15,251 bases of DNA from Phycisphaerales bacterium (GCA_030748805.1 JASMLG010000042.1:1-15251), one strand, 5' to 3'; counted from the first letter of the stretch, positions 1-5,824 are shown. Notes: generated by a model from the letters alone, not told the origin. Numbers and translations are program-made.

Positions 1-225
1 AGTGATGGCACAAGCCATACTGCAAGAGTGGATGTACCAAAGGGTGATCCTCGCGATCCAATGACCGAAGACGAAATTGCAGTCAAGTTCAACGCTCTTG
101 GCGAATCCGTTATTGGGCTTGACGCGTGCAACGAACTACGCACTCTCGTTATGAATATGGAAAACGAAGAAACACTTGCCCGTATGTTTGAACTAATGAC
201 CGCTAAGGAAACCGCCTCTTGTTAA
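1..225 (+). CDS. MmgE/PrpD-family dehydratase, C-terminal fragment
   Basis: The frame is open from base 1 and ends in TAA at 223-225, so only the last 74 residues of a longer gene are present. The segment VDVPKGDPRDPMTEDEIAVK followed by F is the typical C-terminal element of the MmgE/PrpD family (pattern: hydrophobic, P-x-G-D/H-P-x-x-P-M-[ST]-x-x-E-[IL]-x-x-KF), followed by an amphipathic helical tail. Members such as 2-methylcitrate dehydratase dehydrate tricarboxylic acids in the cytoplasm, for example in propionate breakdown. The substrate cannot be fixed from the tail alone, and other MmgE/PrpD enzymes such as cis-aconitate decarboxylase share it. The GTG at 28 lies inside the domain and is not the real start. 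The gene converges with the Rrf2 gene. Confidence 0.72.
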   Translation, partial: SDGTSHTARVDVPKGDPRDPMTEDEIAVKFNALGESVIGLDACNELRTLVMNMENEETLARMFELMTAKETASC

Positions 226-377
226 TTGTTAGCACGATTGCTCTTTCAATTGGCTCGGAACATCCCATGCAATTCGATGCGTTAACTTCTGGCGGGTTGT
301 ATTGGCTCATCGAAGTCGATGGTGATAAAGAAGAACGACCGTTTACAATCGAAAAAGGCGAACTCGTCCGCTGGTAA
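219..377 (+). CDS. possible small hydrophobic-N-terminus ORF coupled to the dehydratase gene
   Basis: A 52-codon frame begins with TTG at 219, overlaps the stop codon of the upstream gene, and ends in TAA at 375-377. AAGGAA at 205-210 lies about 9 bases before the TTG, a good ribosome-binding distance, which would suit translational coupling. The predicted product starts with a short hydrophobic stretch (MLIVSTIALSIG) and ends in a polar segment rich in E, D and K. An ATG at 267 would give only 36 residues. I recognise no family. It may simply be an open frame by chance, hence the low confidence. Confidence 0.3.
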   Translation: MLIVSTIALSIGSEHPMQFDALTSGGLYWLIEVDGDKEERPFTIEKGELVRW

Positions 378-410
378 AAACTATCCCGCGGATCGTTTAC
401 ATTCGTCGAA

Positions 411-433
411 TTAATTGACCCGCGGTCAATTAA
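411..433. terminator. 23-bp perfect inverted repeat between convergent genes
   Basis: The arms TTAATTGACC (411-420) and GGTCAATTAA (424-433) are perfectly complementary around a 3-base loop, CGC. The site lies between the 3' ends of the dehydratase/small ORF (+) and the Rrf2 gene (-), where a bidirectional terminator is expected. There is no long T run on either side, so it is not a textbook intrinsic terminator. Its core TTGAC-N5-GTCAA resembles DNR/NnrR-type half sites, but with a spacer of 5 instead of 4 and no promoter to serve. Confidence 0.5.
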
Positions 434-468
434 CGCTAGGATTTCTAGTGATAGTTACGTCGAAATCG

Positions 469-930
469 CTAATCAGTTGCGTTGACGCTCAGCGTTGCAG
501 TTGGGTTTACGTGATCTTGGCAGAGTGAACTACCTTCTGCATTATCAATCACATCTTGGAGTGACATCGAAGATAAACTTGTTTCAAGTGCTTCAATTGC
601 CAAGTCAATTTGTTGATGCAACGGACAAAGTGCATGTTGGTGATCTGCTCTTCCAAGTGGACATTCCTTAATGCGTTCAAGTGGATCGATAACAGTCACA
701 ACTTGCAGGAGGTTAACTTTAGTTGGATCGCAAGCAAGTATAAAACCGCCATTACGACCGCGTTGACCTTTGGATAACTTGGCACGACCCAGTTGTTGCA
801 ACACCTTGACACTGTATCCTGGCGGTACCAGGGTTGCAGATGCTATTTCCTCAGCGGTTAAGGATTTGCCCTTGTGTTCTGTGAGATAAATCATTATTCG
901 AAGTGCGTATTCAGCTGTTCGTGAGAGCAT
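469..930 (-). CDS. Rrf2-family transcriptional regulator (IscR/NsrR-like)
   Basis: The product has 153 residues, the normal Rrf2 length. The N terminus MLSRTAEYALRIMIYL is the classic Rrf2 opening, followed by a winged helix-turn-helix (about 25-65) ending in the wing GRNGGFILA. Such regulators bind DNA as dimers and usually sense iron-sulfur status, NO or redox stress through three Cys near residue 90-105. Here C90 and C102 fit the first and third ligands, and H105 fits the IscR His, but the middle Cys position is D96. C67 is the only other Cys in the first 100 residues. AAGGA lies 9 bases before the ATG. The gene is last in the minus-strand order cytochrome c, NosR/NapH-like protein, Rrf2, but the 323-bp gap carries its own promoters, so it is probably transcribed separately. 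Control of the neighbouring redox genes is inference. Confidence 0.9.
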   Translation of the reverse strand: MLSRTAEYALRIMIYLTEHKGKSLTAEEIASATLVPPGYSVKVLQQLGRAKLSKGQRGRNGGFILACDPTKVNLLQVVTVIDPLERIKECPLGRADHQHALCPLHQQIDLAIEALETSLSSMSLQDVIDNAEGSSLCQDHVNPTATLSVNATD

Positions 931-976
931 ATTGGTGATTCCTTATGCTGGAGGTGTAAAAACTTGTTTCAAGATA

Positions 977-1003
977 ATTATATCAACTTAAGGGTTTTTA
1001 AGT
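977..1003 (-). promoter_or_regulatory. proximal promoter and inverted repeat ahead of the Rrf2 gene
   Basis: Read on the minus strand, TGATATAAT (985-977) is an extended -10 element with a perfect TATAAT. Its -35 region has no good hexamer, but it is occupied by the inverted repeat ACTTAA-N6-TTAAGT (986-1003). A dyad over the -35 region is where a regulator would repress or activate, and autoregulation by the Rrf2 protein is a reasonable guess. A start near 970 would give a leader of about 40 bases. A second short dyad, CTTG-TTT-CAAG (963-973), lies just downstream. Confidence 0.4.
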
Positions 1004-1022
1004 ATGTGTCTATTAAAGAACA

Positions 1023-1107
1023 GTCCCCCAGGCACTCCGCCGAGTGTTTCCACCGAGGTGAGGCAGAGGGAGGGAGGGTGGCGGAAACGGCGGAGTGCCT
1101 GAGGGAC
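1023..1107. repeat. GC-rich 85-bp hairpin element with purine-rich loop
   Basis: Arms 1023-1042 and 1088-1107 are complementary over 20 bases with one mismatch (GTCCCCCAGGCACTCCGCCG against the reverse complement GTCCCTCAGGCACTCCGCCG). Pairing continues imperfectly inward through GTTTCCACC (1046-1054) and GGCGGAAAC (1080-1088). The loop is almost pure purine on the plus strand, with GGGAGGGAGGGTGG at 1068-1081, a candidate G-quadruplex. The element is far richer in G and C than its surroundings and encodes nothing. It lies in the predicted long leader of the Rrf2 gene. It could be a dispersed palindromic repeat (REP/MITE-like) or a transcript-level hairpin. Confidence 0.7.
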
Positions 1108-1170
1108 GATTTGAGAAGAGGAAAATAAGAGAGTTCAAATTCCTAGTGGACTTCTGTATCCACTAATCGA

Positions 1171-1232
1171 ATAATACAACGCCAAGTGCACGTGTCAAGG
1201 GAGATGGCAAGGAATTTGTGAGAAATTTCACA
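1171..1232 (-). promoter_or_regulatory. CRP-type box plus sigma-70 promoter, distal promoter of the Rrf2 gene
   Basis: On the minus strand there is a perfect CRP/FNR-family palindrome, TGTGAGAAATTTCACA (1217-1232), then TTGACA (1198-1193), a 16-base spacer, and TATTAT (1176-1171). The predicted start is near 1164, which places the box centre about 60 bases upstream. That is the classic class I position for CRP activation (-61.5). A 7-bp inverted repeat, TAGTGGA-N8-TCCACTA (1144-1165), overlaps the predicted start and could be an operator or a 5' hairpin. The leader to the Rrf2 ATG would be about 234 bases and would include the GC-rich hairpin. Confidence 0.6.
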
Positions 1233-1253
1233 ATAACGTCATAATTTATGCAA

Positions 1254-2756
1254 TTAATTTTCAGGGGGGATTAATTGTACGTTTTTAGCGTTCTGAAGTT
1301 GGTTTTTGCGAAGTTCGTTTTCAGGCCAAAGTACTACTAAACGCTCTAAATGTGGAATTGCTCGCCTATATTCACCCAGTCCGAGCCATAAATCAGCAAG
1401 CATCCGATCGGTGTATGGCGGTCTCCACAGCCCGTGATCAATCACGATGTAGAGGTGATCTGTCATTGGCTTTATCTGTGAGAAATCGCCTTGCTGGACT
1501 TGGCTCCATGCTTTCTGCCCTTGGTATTCGTGCCAGCGAATCCAACCGCTGTGGACAAGTAACCCAAAGGTGACTGTCACCACGAATACCCAACCAATGG
1601 AGTTGGGTTTGTAATCCCCGTGGTATTTTAGTTTCCAGCGACCAACCCTTAGGTTTGCGTCAGTGAATAATTTGAGCGTTGTGACAGCAGCCCAGCTAGC
1701 GATTACGCCCAAGGTTATTGCAAGAAGAAATGGCACTTCGCCGTAAAGTTGCCTTGTCGCAAGCAAAGTTCCAAGACAAACAAAGACCCCAAGAATTTCT
1801 TGTGGCCAAGTCCAGGCCCAAGGCACATCTGGTTTTGTAAAGTTTTCGAAAGATGATAAAAGTGGTGGTTTGCTGTAACCGAATTTTAGAGCATCTCTTG
1901 GACAGGACATTACGCAATCCAAATCCTTCATGCATCCTGGTGTTACTACTCTTCCGTGGACTTGTATTTCGTGATGGACTCTAATATGTGATGTACACGC
2001 TGGGGTACACTTTCCACAGCCATCGCAGTCACCAACTAATTGGATGCCAGCAGGGGATAAGCGGTCTAGCCCAGCGAACAGTGCTCCGTAGGGACAGACA
2101 TATCTGCAAAAACCACGTGACCCCATTAGCCAGACAATCGCTCCGCCAACAACGAGAAACGTAACGGTCGTCATAAGTGGTCCCGGAAGGTTGCGTGTAA
2201 ATTGTTCAGTAGTAAAAGACCCAAGACCCTGCTCGTCTGTAAGAACGCGTAAGCCCGGCCAAGCACGTCCTTCGTACAGCCGAATAACAGTTGGCCAGAC
2301 AAACATATAAAGAAGAGCAGCAAGTGCAGCAAGCGGGAGCAAGCGAGAGCGGACTGGTTTTGGTCTGATTCCAAACTTGCCAAGTATCCAAGAAGCAAAA
2401 TCTTCGAGTGCAAGAATGTGACAACCCCAAGAACAAAAGAATCGTCCAAAGATCAGAACGCTCACCATAATCAGTCCAAGTAAAATTGTTCCAATGGTGA
2501 CAACGCCTTCCTCAATGGTGAACATGGTTTCATTTAGTTCGGCAGGGGAGACAGTTCTCCCAGCAATCCACCAATGAATCAAGTGCACCATGAAAAGTAC
2601 ATAGAGACCAATTAGAATAATTGCGCGTCGCCTACTTAAGCGAGCGCTTCGCTTTTGGATTTGTTCAGGCGTTGGAAATGATTGCGACATAAGTCGCCTA
2701 CTTAAACTAGCGCTTCGCTTTTGCATTTGTTCACGGGTTGGAAATGATTGCGACAT
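1254..2756 (-). CDS. NosR/NapH-like polyferredoxin membrane protein
   Basis: A 500-residue inner-membrane protein with about six or seven hydrophobic segments (near 45-64, 84-104, 137-156, 195-212, 320-335, 343-362, 387-403). Two CxxxC motifs typical of the NosR/NapH group follow membrane segments: C108-S-W-G-C112 and C217-R-Y-V-C221-P. A soluble ferredoxin-like part has C244, C247, C250, C254 and then C275, C281, C285-P; the position expected for the eighth ligand is D278. The last 70 residues look like a single TPR-type helix pair. Such proteins pass electrons from quinol to periplasmic reductases; the partner here is unknown, and the preceding cytochrome c gene is the obvious candidate. 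The first 22 residues are a tandem duplication, so translation may really begin at the second Met (ATG at 2690-2688), which has AGTAGG upstream, while the first ATG has no clear ribosome binding site. Confidence 0.85.
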   Translation of the reverse strand: MSQSFPTREQMQKRSASLSRRLMSQSFPTPEQIQKRSARLSRRRAIILIGLYVLFMVHLIHWWIAGRTVSPAELNETMFTIEEGVVTIGTILLGLIMVSVLIFGRFFCSWGCHILALEDFASWILGKFGIRPKPVRSRLLPLAALAALLYMFVWPTVIRLYEGRAWPGLRVLTDEQGLGSFTTEQFTRNLPGPLMTTVTFLVVGGAIVWLMGSRGFCRYVCPYGALFAGLDRLSPAGIQLVGDCDGCGKCTPACTSHIRVHHEIQVHGRVVTPGCMKDLDCVMSCPRDALKFGYSKPPLLSSFENFTKPDVPWAWTWPQEILGVFVCLGTLLATRQLYGEVPFLLAITLGVIASWAAVTTLKLFTDANLRVGRWKLKYHGDYKPNSIGWVFVVTVTFGLLVHSGWIRWHEYQGQKAWSQVQQGDFSQIKPMTDHLYIVIDHGLWRPPYTDRMLADLWLGLGEYRRAIPHLERLVVLWPENELRKNQLQNAKNVQLIPPEN

Positions 2757-2758
2757 AA
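2627..2758. repeat. 66-bp tandem duplication at the 5' end of the NosR/NapH-like gene
   Basis: Units 2627-2692 and 2693-2758 differ at about five positions. Each encodes the same 22 residues (MSQSFPT-x-EQ-x-QKRSA-x-LSRR-x) including its own ATG, and the end of each unit carries AAGTAGG. The copy furthest from the gene body therefore supplies a ribosome-binding-like sequence to the ATG of the next copy. Confidence 0.9.
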
Positions 2759-2808
2759 GAGGACGTACTTGTCAACTATGTCGGTTTAATTGTGCTTTGT
2801 CAATCGTA

Positions 2809-3165
2809 TTATTGCAATGTTCGTATATAAGCAACGATACTGAGCAAATCATTTTCTTTTAACATAGGATTCCCACCCTTTGGAGGCATTTCCAAATTCA
2901 TCACACTCTTAGGATCATCCACCTTTCGGCCGACTGTTATATATTCGAGTAATTCTTTGTCAGTACTGTTACTAACGAACTCACTGCCTACGAGGGTAGG
3001 GCTGAGATCTGGTAAGCCGTTTGCATCCGCGCCATGGCACGAAGCGCAAGATGTTTTCCATAGAATTGAGCCAGTTTCAACACTTGGTGCTTGTGTTACC
3101 TTCTTTTCCTTGCCACAGCACGGGAGAATCAGTAGGGGTAGAAGGAGGATTAGAGGTTTAAGCAT
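2809..3165 (-). CDS. small c-type cytochrome, membrane-anchored or lipoprotein
   Basis: The product has 118 residues. A hydrophobic leader (residues 2-15) ends in ILPCCGKE, which may be a lipobox-like site, so the protein is probably exported and either lipid-anchored or soluble in the periplasm. The haem c site is C40-A-S-C43-H44, and M93 in the MPPKGG motif is the likely sixth ligand, as in class I cytochromes. The C-terminal helix (LLSIVAYIRTLQ) closes the fold. AGGA lies 7 bases before the ATG. The NosR/NapH-like gene begins 52 bp downstream on the same strand, so the two are probably cotranscribed and the cytochrome may exchange electrons with that protein. A CRP-type box lies about 40 bp upstream. 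Confidence 0.92.
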   Translation of the reverse strand: MLKPLILLLPLLILPCCGKEKKVTQAPSVETGSILWKTSCASCHGADANGLPDLSPTLVGSEFVSNSTDKELLEYITVGRKVDDPKSVMNLEMPPKGGNPMLKENDLLSIVAYIRTLQ

Positions 3166-3204
3166 TTGGAGTTCCTAGTTTTGGTGAATGTGAATGAAAA
3201 AACG

Positions 3205-3220
3205 TGTGAAAAAAATCACG
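3205..3220 (-). promoter_or_regulatory. CRP-type box upstream of the cytochrome c gene
   Basis: TGTGAAAAAAATCACG matches TGTGA-N6-TCACA at nine of ten positions and is centred about 47 bp before the cytochrome c ATG. I see no convincing -10 at a class II distance. TATAAC at 3233-3228 (minus strand) lies upstream of the box, which would make the box a repressor site. The direction of control is unclear. Confidence 0.45.
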
Positions 3221-3264
3221 ATTAAACGTTATAGAAAGGTATTTATTAACGTGTTAGGTGTGTA

Positions 3265-4182
3265 CTACGAAATTTGTGCTATTTGACGAAAATCAAGCAT
3301 TCTCGCTTCAAGATCTTCGCGGGTAGTAGCACAGAGTCCATCAAGTCCAAACGAGCCGAGAGTAAAGGAAGCTGTCACAGTTCCCCAAGCCATGCCAGCT
3401 TGCATTGCAGGGAAATCGAGCCGACCTGAAGCGGCGATGTAACCCATGAAACCACCAGCGAAAGTATCGCCAGCGCCAGTTGGGTCAACTACACCATCTT
3501 CTTCTAGCGGGAATGCAGGAACAACTGCAACTCCATCTCGGTGTACAAGCACAGCGCCATGTTCACCCTTCTTAACAATGACAAAACTTGGCCCCATGTC
3601 AATAATTGCCCTTGCTGCTGTGATTGGATTCGAAATTTCTGTGAGTTGCTGGGACTCTGAATCATTGATAATCAGACCATCAATTTCTTTGAAGAGAGCA
3701 AGCAACTCGTCGCGTGCAATATTTATCCATAAATCCATTGTGTCTGCGACAGCGAGTTCCCTATTTGGAAATTGTTGGAGCAAGTCGAGTTGTACGCTTG
3801 GGTGCGAGTTTGCAAGAAAAATTAAACGACTATCAGAGTACGAGTCAGGAACTTCCGGGGGAGCTTCTTCAAGCACGCCAAGTTCGGTGAAGAGCGTTTC
3901 GCGCTGGTTCATGTTATCGAAGTAGCGACCACCCCAAGCGAATGTTTTTGATTCCCCTCTTTTTTCAAGTCCGTCAAGGCAGAGCCCATCGATTGAAGCA
4001 AGCAGGGATTCGTGCTCTTCTGGCCAATCACCGCCGACTGCTCCGACTATTCGCACGGGTGCGTGATGAAACGCAGCCGCTGCAGCAAAGTACGCACAAG
4101 AGCCACCTGAGACCTCCTCAGCTTTTGCATTGGGAGTATGGACAGTGTCAATTCCGATTGTTCCTGTTACAAGTAATGGCAT
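3265..4182 (-). CDS. PfkB-family carbohydrate kinase
   Basis: The product has 305 residues from the Met at 4182 (MPLLVTGTIGIDTV), where the family's first beta strand begins. The longer frame to 4230 would overlap murQ and adds non-conserved residues. The family signatures are GGSCAYFAAAAA (residues 26-37), the substrate-side glycine motif, and DPTGAGDTFAGGF (233-245), the ATP/anion-hole motif whose D239 is the catalytic base. The enzyme should phosphorylate a sugar or nucleoside with ATP in the cytoplasm. Related planctomycete proteins are often labelled adenosine kinase-like, but the substrate is not readable from sequence. It starts 10 bp after the murQ stop, so it is likely in the same operon and may act in amino-sugar or nucleoside salvage. 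There is no ribosome binding site; TATAAT overlaps the murQ stop just upstream. Confidence 0.88.
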   Translation of the reverse strand: MPLLVTGTIGIDTVHTPNAKAEEVSGGSCAYFAAAAAFHHAPVRIVGAVGGDWPEEHESLLASIDGLCLDGLEKRGESKTFAWGGRYFDNMNQRETLFTELGVLEEAPPEVPDSYSDSRLIFLANSHPSVQLDLLQQFPNRELAVADTMDLWINIARDELLALFKEIDGLIINDSESQQLTEISNPITAARAIIDMGPSFVIVKKGEHGAVLVHRDGVAVVPAFPLEEDGVVDPTGAGDTFAGGFMGYIAASGRLDFPAMQAGMAWGTVTASFTLGSFGLDGLCATTREDLEARMLDFRQIAQIS

Positions 4183-4192
4183 AAGAGGGGGA

Positions 4193-5083
4193 TTATAGTG
4201 CAGCGCGAAGATTCCCACCAACCTCATCAAGTACTGTTCTTGCTTCAGTTGCTTCTATGGTTTTCTTGTGCATGAGTACTGCGACCTTGACATCACCGGT
4301 TGCCCTTTCAAGAAGTTCTGCTGAGGTCTCTCGGTCAATTTCGCAAATAGTCGAAACAATTCGAATCGCACGGTCAAGTAATTTCGAGTTGGTTGCCTTG
4401 AGGTCCACCATCAAATTTCCATAGACCTTCCCGAGTTTTGTAAAAAGTGTGGTTGTGATGATATTGAGTGTAAGTTTCGTTGCAGTGCCTGCTTTCAGAC
4501 GAGTAGAGCCGGTTAAGGGTTCAGCTCCTGTCTTGAGTTGGATTAGGTAGTCGACCTTAGGTGAGATATCACTACAAGTGAGAAAAGCTGTCGTTGCGCT
4601 GTGTTTTTTAGCGATTTCAAGACCGCCAAGAACCCATGGGGTTGTGCCGCCAGCTGCAATGCCAAGCACTGTATCTTGGTTTGTCAATTTAATTCTGTCA
4701 AATTCTGGAGCAATGCCGTCAGGGTCGTCTTCTTTTGCTTCAGAAGAAATACGAAGTGAAGCATCCCCACCAGCTATTAATCCTATGACCAATCCGGGGG
4801 ATGATTGAAAAGTTGGCGGGCATTCGGCAGCATCGAGAACTCCAAGACGTCCAGAAGTACCGCAACCAAAATAGATTAGCCGTCCGCCATTGGATATTTT
4901 TTGGACTAGAGCATCTATAAAATTGGCAATATCATTTGAAGCACGTTGCACTGCACGAATTGCTTCTTGGTGATCTTCGCTTAATAATGAAACGCATTCA
5001 AAGGTAGAAAGTAAATCTAACTCTTGCTTTTCTTCATGCACTTGCTCTGTTAAGAGGTGTCCTCTGTTGGGGGGGATTTGCAT
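4193..5083 (-). CDS. murQ: N-acetylmuramic acid 6-phosphate etherase
   Basis: MurQ cleaves the lactyl ether of MurNAc-6-phosphate to GlcNAc-6-phosphate and D-lactate in cell-wall recycling. The 296-residue product matches the normal length and shows the SIS-fold signatures in order: GCGTSGRLGVLDAAECPPTF (73-92) with E87 at the position of the catalytic Glu, VIGLIAGGDASL (99-110), the acidic SEAKEDD segment (114-120), GIAAGGTTPWV, and TGSTRLKAGTATKLTLN for the sugar-phosphate pocket. The C-terminal small domain (KVAVLMHKK) is complete. The upstream gene encodes HU, but a terminator separates them. There is no clear ribosome binding site. Presence of murQ fits a bacterium that has peptidoglycan to recycle. 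Confidence 0.96.
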   Translation of the reverse strand: MQIPPNRGHLLTEQVHEEKQELDLLSTFECVSLLSEDHQEAIRAVQRASNDIANFIDALVQKISNGGRLIYFGCGTSGRLGVLDAAECPPTFQSSPGLVIGLIAGGDASLRISSEAKEDDPDGIAPEFDRIKLTNQDTVLGIAAGGTTPWVLGGLEIAKKHSATTAFLTCSDISPKVDYLIQLKTGAEPLTGSTRLKAGTATKLTLNIITTTLFTKLGKVYGNLMVDLKATNSKLLDRAIRIVSTICEIDRETSAELLERATGDVKVAVLMHKKTIEATEARTVLDEVGGNLRAAL

Positions 5084-5102
5084 TCGTGGAGTTTACTATA
5101 AT

Positions 5103-5134
5103 AAAAACATCGCCCTACACTTGCAGGGCGATGT
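5103..5134 (-). terminator. intrinsic terminator after the HU gene
   Basis: A perfect 10-bp stem ACATCGCCCT/AGGGCGATGT (5107-5116 with 5125-5134) and an 8-base loop is followed on the minus strand by TTTTT (5107-5103) and ATTATAG. It lies between the HU stop and the murQ start. Confidence 0.8.
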
Positions 5135-5151
5135 CTAATAAACAAATGGTG

Positions 5152-5176
5152 TGACAGTCACGAAGCGTGACAGTCA
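5152..5176. repeat. interrupted palindrome made of two GTGACAGTCA units
   Basis: GTGACAGTCA occurs at 5151-5160 and 5167-5176. Together they form a hairpin, TGAC-A-GTCACG-AAG-CGTGAC-A-GTCA, with 10 paired bases per arm and one A/A mismatch. It begins 8 bp after the HU stop codon and is followed by the terminator hairpin, so it may add to 3'-end stability or termination. Confidence 0.65.
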
Positions 5177-5183
5177 GCAAACA

Positions 5184-5543
5184 TTAGACCATTTCCTTCA
5201 AGGCCTTCAAAGGGGTGACTTTGACAGCTTTTCGAGCTGGTTTTGCAGGAATATCTCGGAATTCTTTAAGGAGTGGAAGCCATACGTTTTTACGTGCAGG
5301 GCGTCTTGGAACGATTTTCTTCTTAACTTTCATGAGACCAGGTACAGTAAATACACCAGGGCCTCTGTTTCCGAGATCTTTCTTAATCATTTTTGACATA
5401 CATTCGAACACTGATGCAACTTCTTTACGAGTTAAGCCAGTATTAGTTGAAATGTCACCCAAAATTTGTGTCTTAGTTCGAGGTTTGACTTCAGTTGTCT
5501 TTGCTTTTTTTGTAGTTCTTTTCTTTGTTTTCTTTGTGGCCAT
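5184..5543 (-). CDS. HU-family nucleoid DNA-binding protein with lysine-rich N-terminal tail
   Basis: From the ATG at 5543 the product has 119 residues (MATKKTKKRTTKKAK...). A longer frame to 5690 exists, but its extra 49 residues are unlike the family. Residues 1-20 are a lysine-rich tail. Residues 21-75 form the HU helical base (KTQILGDISTNTGLTRKEVA, then GVFTVPGLMKVKKK), and the C terminus VKVTPLKALKEMV is the closing helix. The protein should bend and compact DNA as a dimer. Where HU arms normally carry the NPxTG-type intercalating tip, this one reads PARKNVWLPLLKEFRDIPAK, with no recognisable tip motif. AAGGA precedes the ATG by 9 bases and lies partly inside the palindrome GGATTCGAATCC. 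Confidence 0.88.
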   Translation of the reverse strand: MATKKTKKRTTKKAKTTEVKPRTKTQILGDISTNTGLTRKEVASVFECMSKMIKKDLGNRGPGVFTVPGLMKVKKKIVPRRPARKNVWLPLLKEFRDIPAKPARKAVKVTPLKALKEMV

Positions 5544-5555
5544 GGATTCGAATCC
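5544..5555. promoter_or_regulatory. 12-bp palindrome covering the HU ribosome binding site
   Basis: GGATTCGAATCC is a perfect palindrome touching the HU start codon and including GGA of the ribosome binding site. It could be a protein-binding operator for autoregulation or a small mRNA self-pairing element. The function is inferred only from position. Confidence 0.35.
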
Positions 5556-5671
5556 TTTCTTTGGTCCAACTCGTTTGTGTGCTCTCCCGCCAACACTTGG
5601 CGAATCAAATGGCACGTTCAAAGCGAAATGTACCGAGTATATGTTCCTATAACAAGTGGGAAGTACAGGAA

Positions 5672-5700
5672 AATACAGTGTTTTTTGCATTTTTATTCAA
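5672..5700 (-). promoter_or_regulatory. weak candidate promoter of the HU gene
   Basis: On the minus strand TTGAAT (5700-5695), a 17-base spacer and TGTATT (5677-5672) match the sigma-70 hexamers at four of six positions each. The leader to the ATG would be about 120 bases. Confidence 0.25.
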
Positions 5701-5740
5701 AAATACCCTTTTTGATTATTAAGAAGTTTTTATGAAAAGT

Positions 5741-5779
5741 TGTGACAATGTTCACAGGATATATGCCGACTGGTATCAT
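5741..5779 (+). promoter_or_regulatory. CRP-type box and extended -10 promoter of the nucleotide-sugar operon
   Basis: TGTGACAATGTTCACA (5741-5756) is a perfect TGTGA-N6-TCACA palindrome. Downstream, TGGTATCAT (5771-5779) is an extended -10 with five of six TATAAT matches. A start near 5786-5789 puts the box centre about 38-41 bases upstream, close to the class II CRP position (-41.5). The leader to the ATG at 5825 would be about 36-39 bases. The box lies inside the alternative longer reading of the dehydrogenase gene, which argues for the 5825 start. Confidence 0.6.
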
Positions 5780-5824
5780 TCTCTTTTCTCTACACCTCAC
5801 TTTAGACCCAGAATAACTAAGACC

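Noticed and set aside
4182..4197. TATAAT just upstream of the PfkB kinase as a leaderless promoter
   Set aside because: It overlaps the murQ stop codon and has no -35 partner I can see; chance in AT-rich DNA is as likely.
4183..4230. Longer start of the PfkB kinase overlapping murQ
   Set aside because: The conserved first strand begins at the Met at 4182, and the extra residues are non-conserved.
5149..5162. A fourth CRP-type box, TGTGACAGTCACG
   Set aside because: The spacer is 3 instead of 6 bases, and it lies in the 3' hairpin region of the HU gene.
5544..5690. Extended N terminus for the HU protein
   Set aside because: The added 49 residues do not resemble HU, and MATKKTKKR with its own AAGGA site is the natural start.
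5732..5824. Extended N terminus for the UDP-sugar dehydrogenase from ATG 5732
   Set aside because: The extra 31 residues are not part of the fold, and the stretch contains a perfect CRP-type box and an extended -10 element, so it reads as promoter DNA.
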